DNA from: Atherinomorus stipes
Taxonomy: Eukaryota; Chordata; Actinopteri; Atheriniformes; Atherinidae
Length of the DNA: 64,000 nucleotides
Direction of reading: 5' to 3'
NCBI GenBank assembly: GCA_023101725.1
Contig: JALJCO010001021.1
Location: forward strand, 62,001-126,000
The position numbers and the translations under genes are program-made. This document shows positions 57,798 to 64,000 of the stretch, in pieces. Below the pieces are notes generated by a model. The model was not told the DNA's origin. It did not search any database and worked only from the letters and a program-made list of their open reading frames with translations. How positions within the stretch are numbered: the first letter of the stretch is position 1; each line of letters starts with the position of its first letter.

Positions 57798-60700
57798 ATG
57801 CTCACCTGCAAAGATAGTTTTGGGGCACCCTGGCTGATCAGCTCCACCATTGGCGTAGAAATCGATGTGGCCGTGAGCTCCTCTCAATCCGAACGCTGCA
57901 AACAGGAATCACAGATGTAACCATCAGGACTTTCATCTGAAGCTAAAATTTAGTTTAGTTTAAATTAGAAATATGTTATTCTATGATTAAGTAAAAAATC
58001 GGTCTGTTTTTAAAATTAAGAGGATGATATAAACAAAGTTTTTAACTTCTTTAAAGTGAACAGAAGTGAAGTAGAAAACTGTCCTGGGGACTAAAACTGG
58101 AAATTACTTTTATGAAAAATGTTTTCCAGGTTAAGGAGGATTCAGACCAACCAGCTTCCAAGCAGCACACACACTTCAAGCCCACTATCTGGCATGTGGT
58201 GTGTGAGGGCAGCATTCACACTGAGCCATGCATTCGGATTTTGGAGCAGCAGATGTTGACATCCAGATATGCACACATTTGTGTACCGTAACTACAGAAT
58301 TTTTTGTGAGCTGCAATCAACTTTGTTGAGGCAAATTAAAACCCTTTGTGTTTTTAGTTGGCGTATGCAGCAACACTATGTAACTTTCTGACCTTAAAAC
58401 TCTGCTTCTGACTCGTTTTGTTGGCACGCTGACAGTCATAATTGCCTGGAGCCGTCATTGCTCTGCAGCATCCCGAAACTAAAGACTGCACTTCACAATT
58501 TTTTTTAGATATACAAAGTATTGTTTGCATATATTGTCAGACACCTTAAATCTTTCTAAAGTTCGCATCCAGCAGCTTATGGTGTAAACTAATTTAGACT
58601 TTTGGTTGGTGTACAATTATCTACACTTTTTAAAAAAAAATCAAAGCCAGAAAGGTTGACTTTCCCAAAGCTCTGCTCTTATTGGTCAACTCCAGCGGCC
58701 TGATCAGGCACCACAATTCTGCACAGACTGCTCAAACATAAAGTCATTTCAAAGTTGAAAATCATTGTGAATCTCATTGAAATTAGATCAGTTTTTTTTT
58801 TTTAATTATTAAGACTTCTGTTGTTATTTAATTTAAAATTTATTGCTCATCCAGTTTTGATTTCCTTTATAGGATCTATAATCAACCATCAGAAAAGTTC
58901 CTGTAATTTCTGTGGAAACCCATCATTCATCTGTAAGAATCCATTAATCATAAATTACTTTAATATTCAGTCAGGTTCTTACAGTCCATGTCGGTGTGAA
59001 GCACATCCACAAACATGGCATCCGAGGGGTCCAGCCTCTCCTCTGGCGTGGCACTGGCGAACAGAGGCCCGGCCGGATCCAAACCTGGAAGGTAGAATGA
59101 ACGATGTGTGTCATCTCAATATTTTCATTTGTTTATACAATTTTACTTTTAAGCATTTTACTTAAGTATGTTTTCCATATCTTTCTATTCAGAAATCTGA
59201 TTTTTTTTTTAAAAAGAAGTAATCACCCTGAAATGGACAAAAATAGCTTAAACAGTTATTTACAATAATACAGCAGCAGTTACCCACCTAATTATTTGAG
59301 AAAAAAAAAAACCCTCTCTTCAATTAATGTGTTTATCTTGTTTTCCTTTTGCTAAACTGTGCTCACGAAATTATTTTGTTGGAATGCAATCATAAGTTCA
59401 GCATTTGTTTTCAAACTACACGCATGAAACTCATAATAGCAAAGAACCAGTTTTAAATTGTCCAGGACATTTTTGTAAAGGAGATTTTTAATCTCAATGA
59501 GTTTTCCTAATTAAAGGGAAAAAAATAGAATCTTTATTATAACAGCCTGTCACAAAGACACAGTTTCCCAATTTCTTTAGGTGTGTTGGCTGAGGTTTTT
59601 TTTAAATTACACAAGATCTGGACTGAAAATCAGAGGCAACAGGTCTGACGGAGGGATGAACTGTCCTCAGAGCCTGGACCTTTACATTACTAAAGCAGTG
59701 TGGGATCATCTGGACAGAAAACAGAAAAAAAGGCAGAAAACATCCAAAGCGCTTTGGAAAGAAATTACTACAGCGCCCTCTCAAAAGACCAAAGTTGCTC
59801 TGACCAAATATTAATGTGGCAAGGAACGCAAGGAGGACCCCGACAGGATTTCATCCCAGAGTCCGGGATGAGAGTCCTGCACGCTGACCAGTCAGCCAAA
59901 GGGATATCTCTGTGGTCCAGTAGCCAGGGTGCATGATCAATCAGCATAGTGACAGGATCCCACAATGTCACACCTTTAAACTTTATTAGAAATGTGCAAA
60001 CTCTGGTTTTGCCTTTATAATGTATTTCCATTTATATTTACACATATTTCTACAAACTTTTGCACCTATTACCTGTTTCCTGCAATATACTGTATGTAAG
60101 AAATGAGGGGTGCTGAAGACTGGCACAGTGCTGACACGCACTTAAAGTAGAATAGTACAAAAAAGGCACTAACTAATAGAATATAATAAATTCTCCTCCC
60201 TACCTGTGATGCGTCCAATCTTCCCTTTCAGGTTTGCCCCTACATATCCAGCCAAGTGAGCTCCCAGACTGACGCCAATGAGGTGAAGTGAGCTGAGAGC
60301 AGCTCCTCCCTCCTGCAGACACAACATCCATAATCTGCATGCTGTTTTCTGACTCTGTCATGTTCTACAGTGCACGTGTGCATATAAACATACAGAGAGC
60401 TCATTTCAACATCAACAGTTACTTACACATACTTATAGTCAACATTTAAACTTCTGTTTATATCTTTTAATCAAATGAAGCTAACTTGATCTAATTTTGA
60501 CTCTGGTTTGGATTCCACTAACTTGCATGAAACATCTGGCTCCTCAGCTGCTCTGATTTCCTCTCCAGCTCTGTCCGTCTTCACTGCTTGCTTTTTGTCT
60601 CACCTCCATTTCCATGATGAAGCCGGTCAGGTTCTGGGCGGCTTCCCTCGTATAAGCCACCGTGGTGAAGTAGTTGAGATTGGCCGCTCCTCTGTTCCAG

Positions 60701-60995
60701 TCCACCACGATGATGTTCATGTCCTCCTGCTCCGCCAGCAGGTGGATTATATGGTTGATCCAGATGGGTGGTGCTCCGGTGGGGCGGTAGCCATGGATTA
60801 CAAAGGCGGTGGGGCGTTGGAGGTTGAGGAGCGGCTGAGAGGACAAGTGGTGGTGATTTATTTCAAGGCCGCAGTCCAGGTTGGAGCGGGTATAGAGCAG
60901 CAGTCGGACATACAGGCTGGTTCCCAGGAAGCAGTGGGACAGGTTGAGGTCTGTGAAGTCATCACAGGATTTCTCCGTCCTGTTCTCCTCTTGGC
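53008..60995 (-). CDS. liph: lipase member H (liph), phosphatidic-acid-selective phospholipase A1; lacks first exon
   Basis: LIPH is a secreted phospholipase A1 that makes lysophosphatidic acid at the cell surface. Nine exons, transcription order: 60995-60604, 60312-60204, 59084-58983, 57895-57806, 57689-57522, 56764-56675, 56546-56438, 56331-56158, 53092-53008; 1319 nt, about 439 codons in one consistent frame. Human LIPH is about 451 aa with signal peptide, so only exon 1 is missing. Catalytic Ser lies in GVSLGAH, Asp in GLDPAGP, His in [10 protein letters not shown]. The lid between the two Cys ([15 protein letters not shown]) is 12 residues, as in PA-PLA1 enzymes and not triglyceride lipases. 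[13 protein letters not shown] and [11 protein letters not shown] are family blocks; the C-terminal half is PLAT-like. LIPI is the main alternative. Confidence 0.9.
53285..53430 (+). repeat. tRNA-like SINE, family A copy 3 (internal deletion)
   Basis: CATGCGCTCTGGCTGCTTGG, CTGACTGGTTAGCACGCGTG, CACCCGGGAGTCTAGAGATC, GACTCCTACCTGGGC. Lacks the CCACAGGGATATCCCTTTGG segment of copies 1, 2 and 4. Confidence 0.65.
53650..53741. repeat. low-complexity C, A and G tracts in liph intron
   Basis: Poly-C followed by poly-A/(CAA)n and a poly-G run. Simple sequence. Confidence 0.85.
53998..54819. mobile_element. TTAA-type MITE (Angel-like), complete
   Basis: TTAA at both ends. Termini AAAGGAATAGTACACCCACA and (reverse complement) AAAGGAACAGTTCACCCACA. 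Long arms share AATATCTCAAATGCAGC and CTCCAATGTAATCCAAGTGT-type blocks. Confidence 0.83.
55290..56060. mobile_element. hAT-like MITE copy 8, split by a TTAA element
   Basis: Left half CAGGGGTGTCCAGCTCTGGT CCTCATGG to 55395. The right arm resumes at 56019 as TTGAATCAGGTGTGTTGGAG CAGGGAGAC. Confidence 0.72.
55396..56018. mobile_element. TTAA-type MITE (AAGGGACATTGTGTA family), nested
   Basis: TTAA at 55396-55399 and 56015-56018. Termini AAAGGGACATTGTGTAGCAG and (reverse complement) AAAGGGACGTTGTGTAAATT. Confidence 0.8.
56158..56331 (-). CDS. liph: liph exon 9
   Basis: Acceptor ACTCGCAG, donor GAGAG|GTCAGA. Encodes [20 protein letters not shown] ... [18 protein letters not shown] ... LEHPER, matching the human GSVVGPKYKLRILRMKLRSL block. 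Confidence 0.92.
56438..56546 (-). CDS. liph: liph exon 8
   Basis: Acceptor GTTGCAG, donor ACCA|GTGAGT. Encodes [20 protein letters not shown] then [16 protein letters not shown], matching the start of the PLAT-like domain. Confidence 0.9.
56675..56764 (-). CDS. liph: liph exon 7
   Basis: Acceptor ACCTGCAG, donor AAGA|GTGAGA. Encodes [20 protein letters not shown] and [10 protein letters not shown]. Confidence 0.9.
57522..57689 (-). CDS. liph: liph exon 6, lid end and Cys-rich loop
   Basis: Acceptor CCTTCAG, donor CTCG|GTACGA. Encodes [20 protein letters not shown] ... [20 protein letters not shown] ... CPVL, with the conserved cysteine pattern. Confidence 0.92.
57737..57797. repeat. (TG)n microsatellite, (CA)n on the liph strand
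   Basis: About 60 nt with one early interruption. Fills half of the 116-nt intron between liph exons 5 and 6. Confidence 0.97.
57806..57895 (-). CDS. liph: liph exon 5, catalytic histidine
   Basis: Acceptor GTTTGCAG, donor GCAG|GTGAGC. Encodes [20 protein letters not shown] then [11 protein letters not shown] long CA repeat starts about 10 nt past the donor. Confidence 0.92.
58983..59084 (-). CDS. liph: liph exon 4, catalytic aspartate
   Basis: Acceptor CCTTCCAG, donor GGACT|GTAAGA. Encodes [20 protein letters not shown] and [14 protein letters not shown]. Confidence 0.93.
59812..59975 (-). repeat. tRNA-like SINE, family A copy 4
   Basis: The minus strand gives GATCATGCACCCTGGCTACT, GGACCACAGAGATATCCCTT TGGCTGACTGGTCAGCGTG and CTCTCATCCCGGACTCTGGG ATGAAATCC (B box with one change). 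Confidence 0.65.
60204..60312 (-). CDS. liph: liph exon 3, nucleophile serine
   Basis: Acceptor GTCTGCAG, donor ACAG|GTAGGG. Encodes [20 protein letters not shown] then [21 protein letters not shown] carries the catalytic Ser. Confidence 0.93.
60604..60995 (-). CDS. liph: liph exon 2 (first in window)
   Basis: Minus-strand acceptor TTCCTCCAG, donor ATGGAG|GTGAGA. Encodes [20 protein letters not shown], the oxyanion-hole region [19 protein letters not shown] and [14 protein letters not shown]. Phase 1 at the start needs an upstream signal-peptide exon. Confidence 0.9.
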
Positions 60996-60999
60996 CTGG

Positions 61000-61719
61000 A
61001 GGAACAACACCGAAACGTCAGGCATGAGCTGAGAAATTATATCAAACAACTTGCTGACTGGGATTTAAACGATCAGCTGTAGCCTGACCTTTTTGTGACC
61101 TAACAGGGACATAAAAAAATACTTTCCTATTTGGAAACTAAGATATATTTGGGTGCTTTTAGTCAGAATCAACTTTTTAAAAAACCTTGGAAAAACCACA
61201 ATCCAGACAGTTTGGAGCCCTCCCAGTCTGAAAAATGCTCAGATTTGATTTCCATCTCACACTTTCAGTTTAGTTGAATTATTCTGCTTCTTCTTTACAG
61301 TATTATCACCCATTATATAGTTATCATGACAACATAGATAAATTACAAAATAAGCTTTGTCTGAGGATTTATATCCCGTTTAGGAAATCCAACCTGTGTG
61401 GAAAAGGAGCTGTTTTGTATATTTTGACACAAACATATCACAGTCATTTCAAGATATTCTGTTTGTGAAGTAGGATATTCTCTGAAGGATAGTCAGTCTA
61501 AAAAAGATCAACTTTTTACTGGTGTGAAGCCAATCTTTAAAGCAAATATTTAGTACTAAAAGACAGAGAGAATGATGAATTATTACACTAAATCTTCTTC
61601 TATAGTCTTATATCCCAAAACAAACATCCTTACCATTGGAATGCCCCAAGACACAATACTGGGACCCTTTTCCTTCACAGTATACTCTACACTGGAGTGT
61701 ACTGCACTGCAGTGATATG
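61000..61719. other. probable liph intron 1, nothing recognised
   Basis: AT-rich, no signal-peptide exon found on the minus strand and no clear repeat boundary. The missing first exon should lie here or beyond 64000. Confidence 0.35.
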
Positions 61720-62585
61720 CTGCAAAAACTCAAATCTTAGCGAGTATATTTTTCTAATTTCTAGTCAAAATATCTCATCACACTCAAAATAAGACAAAAT
61801 TACTTAAAGAGAAACATTTCAGTAAGATGTAAGATCTTGTTTTAAAGACACACAACGTAACTTTTAAACCTTAAAAATATGCGTTTCTGACTTTTTTTTG
61901 ATGGCACAGCAACATTCATTATGCGCATTTTCAAGCCATCACTGCTACCAAAGGCGTCCTGAGGCTCAGACACAGCAGTTTGTAAGTTTCTCATCTGGGA
62001 CGCGACTGTGACATTGCAGCCGACTATTGGTTGCGCACCACGTAACTTACTAGCAAACAGATGTCAACCAGATATGAACACCACGGGTGTTTTTAACGTG
62101 CATCATTTCAGATTTGGTAAAGAAACGCAAGGAAACATTACCGAAGGAGGAGAGGAAAAGAAAGAGAGGAAGAGACAGAACAAGAGTCAAGATAAGACTG
62201 TCTTTTACTGGCTGGAGTGAATCACAGTACAGGCATGATACAAGATGGATGCTAGTTTAAAGGGGGCGCGTCATTGAGAATACTGCCCAAAGTTCTATTG
62301 TGTGTCTTTTAGGCAATGCATCTTATTTTAGGAAAATCTTATTGAGAAATTTTTGATTATGCCATTGGCAGAATTTTTTTTTGTTTATTACCAGCAAATA
62401 AATGTTTTATTTTTATTTTATTTTTATTTTTACTTATTTTTAAACTTATTTTAAGAGTGACCAAGATTTTTTTGGGTGTAATAGACAAAAGAAATTCTGC
62501 CAATGGATCAAGCAAAATTTTCTTGATAAGATTTCTTGAAGTAAGATGCATTGCCTTAAAACAAGATCTTACTGAAATGATTCTC
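61720..62585. mobile_element. hairpin MITE split by a TTAA element
   Basis: Left arm ACTTAAAGAGAAACATTTCA GTAAGATGTAAGATCTTG...CAATGCATCTT...CCATTGGCAGAATTT. The right arm is its inverse (AAATTCTGCCAATGG...AAGATGCATTGCCTTAAAAC AAGATCTTACTGAAATGATT). The left arm is interrupted at 61852-62312. Confidence 0.8.
61852..62312. mobile_element. TTAA-type element nested in hairpin MITE
   Basis: Starts TTAAAGACACACAACGTAAC, ends ATTGTGTGTCTTTTA (right TTAA now TTAG). The uninterrupted sister arm reads GCCTTAAAACAAG, giving the empty site. Related sequence (CTATGTAACTTTCTGACCTT) at about 58368. Confidence 0.78.
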
Positions 62586-62589
62586 TTTA

Positions 62590-62830
62590 AGTAATTTTGG
62601 CTACGTTCACACTGCAGGTAAATGCGACCTGAATCCGATCTTTTCGCTCAAATGTGATCCATATCCGATCTGCTTCTGACCTTGTGAACCAAGTTGCATT
62701 GAATCTGACATGTCTGCATCGGATTCAGGCCACTTTCAAATGTGGTATTAAATCGGATACATATCCGATCCGTGTCAAAGTGACTGCAGTCTGTACAGGC
62801 ATGTCACATTCCATCCAACCTCTTCTCTGA
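62590..62830. repeat. dispersed MITE fragment
   Basis: GGCTACGTTCACACTGCAGG, repeated ATCCGATCT / GGATACATATCCGATCC motifs, typical of a common teleost non-autonomous DNA element. Confidence 0.55.
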
Positions 62831-63138
62831 GATCGAGACAGACGTCCTTATTTCTGCACCAGAGGAGACGGACACGGAATATAAACTATGGACTGAACAG
62901 TTGAATAATATTTTTCTGGCTCTGATTGAACATCAGCTAAAAATACACTGGTGAATTTGTTTACTCTTGTCTTCTTAGTGAATTTTCTTATTTACACACA
63001 AATTCGGTATGCCACAACACACACTAACTGAGGATAGACCAATATATCAGCTGGGTGATATTTTAGGCTGATATTTGTGATTTTTGTGACATTGGGTGTG
63101 TCGGCCGATATCCCCACTTTGCATAGTTTACAGACTTT

Positions 63139-63457
63139 AAAAACACACACACACACACACGTTTGTTTTTATATCCAACGCTATGTCAATGGGGCATATC
63201 CATTGACATAGCGTTCCCTAGCCCCTTACCCTAAACCTAACGCCCTTAACTGATTGCCTAAACCTAACCCTTGTCCTAACCATAGAGATTAGTTGGAACT
63301 TAATCTCTAAAACCTAATCTTGACCCTCAAACAGGGTTCGTACCCATGGGGACCCGGAAACTGTCCCCACGAGGGCAAGACGTCCCCACGGTGATGGTAA
63401 AAATCAGGAACATGGTCCCCACAATGTTGCAAAAACGCACACATACACACACATCAG
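63139..63457. repeat. dispersed element with CCTAAC core between CA repeats, second copy
   Basis: (CA)n, CTTACCCTAAACCTAACGCC, ACTGATTGCCTAAACCTAAC, ATCTTGACCCTCAAA, GTCCCCACAATG, then CACACATACACACACA. Collinear with 42935-43207. Confidence 0.7.
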
Positions 63458-63599
63458 ACTAAAAAAGTGAAAGTTAATCCTGAGCCATTTTTCTGAATTT
63501 GCTGCCATGTTAAAGGTTAAAAACAGACAAACTGACACCAGTATGATGTAAGCTAACTACAAATAATGCAAATGAATGAGTGTGTTACAAATAGTGTAT

Positions 63600-64000
63600 A
63601 AACTGTTTAAGCACTAGTAAAAGTGAAACACTGGGGGTACAGAGGTGCTCTGGGGGGGGGGGCTAAATAAAACTCTGCTTGGGGCCCAGTGAAGGCCTAA
63701 GCTGGCCCTGCATCTCCTCATCACTCTGACTTATTCTTCACCTGCCTCTCGGAGATTTGTCTAAACATTTCCCACCATCACGGATGTGCAGAGGTCAGCA
63801 CAGTGCATCAAACGGGATCGGGTCTTTGTTTGGGGCTTCAGTGAGCGTGTAGGGGTTGGGCCTTTTAGCTGACTGACGGATTAAGCTGACAGACTCTTTA
63901 GCCTATTTAAAGTGTCCACACAGTCAAATGCAGACTGGAGACAAGGTTGGTTCTGGTGGTTTTAGTAACGGGCATCCTGATGTATCACAGTACCTCAGAC
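63600..64000. other. window end, nothing recognised
   Basis: Contains a poly-G tract (63652-63661) and no exon with supportable frame or splice sites. Confidence 0.3.

Noticed and set aside
57738..57920. Plus-strand frame beginning with repeated Cys-Val codons
   Set aside because: Translation of the TG microsatellite and antisense of liph exon 5.

Overview
The window looks like nuclear DNA of a teleost fish, probably a percomorph. The evidence is short vertebrate-type exons with GT-AG introns, vertebrate gene families, and dense fish-type repeats: tRNA-derived SINEs, palindromic hAT-like MITEs, Tc1/mariner and piggyBac remnants, and GATA and CA microsatellites. I saw no prokaryotic genes, CRISPR arrays or functional tRNA/rRNA genes. 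All exon calls come from reading splice sites, reading frames and protein similarity by eye.

Layout. (1) 1-26566, plus strand: eleven exons of a MAP7-family gene, best called map7d2. The 5' end lies before the window; the last exon ends with a stop at 26564-26566. Its introns hold a decayed piggyBac element (8104-11109), a 1.2-kb inverted-repeat element (12692-13922) and two layered transposon nests (18670-20700 and 21268-22868). (2) 26567-34900: probable map7d2 3' UTR, then repeat-rich intergenic DNA. (3) about 34950-48884, plus strand: a complete bclaf3 gene, ten coding exons that sum to exactly 738 codons, with a likely non-coding first exon. (4) 48885-52130: intergenic, with a Tc1-like relic and a hAT MITE. 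(5) 52135-60995, minus strand: nine coding exons of a lipase-H gene (liph, phosphatidic-acid-selective phospholipase A1). Only the signal-peptide exon is missing, beyond the right part of the window or unrecognised. (6) 61000-64000: probable liph intron or upstream DNA with nested MITEs.

The three genes are not a functional unit. MAP7D2 is a microtubule and kinesin-1 cofactor, BCLAF3 is a nuclear BCLAF1/THRAP3-family protein, and LIPH is a secreted phospholipase. The map7d2-bclaf3 pair matches the human Xp22.12 neighbourhood. liph is convergent with bclaf3.

The most unusual content lies in the transposon layers and intron architecture. At least seven TTAA-flanked elements mostly begin AAAGG; several sit inside other elements, and in one case the host palindrome preserves the empty site. 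A 2.45-kb block in a bclaf3 intron, bounded by a 16-bp perfect inverted repeat, matches no family I know. A four-copy tRNA-like SINE carries an extra 5' module. A CA repeat lies just downstream of the donor of the liph exon that carries the catalytic histidine. No clearly new biochemical system was found.
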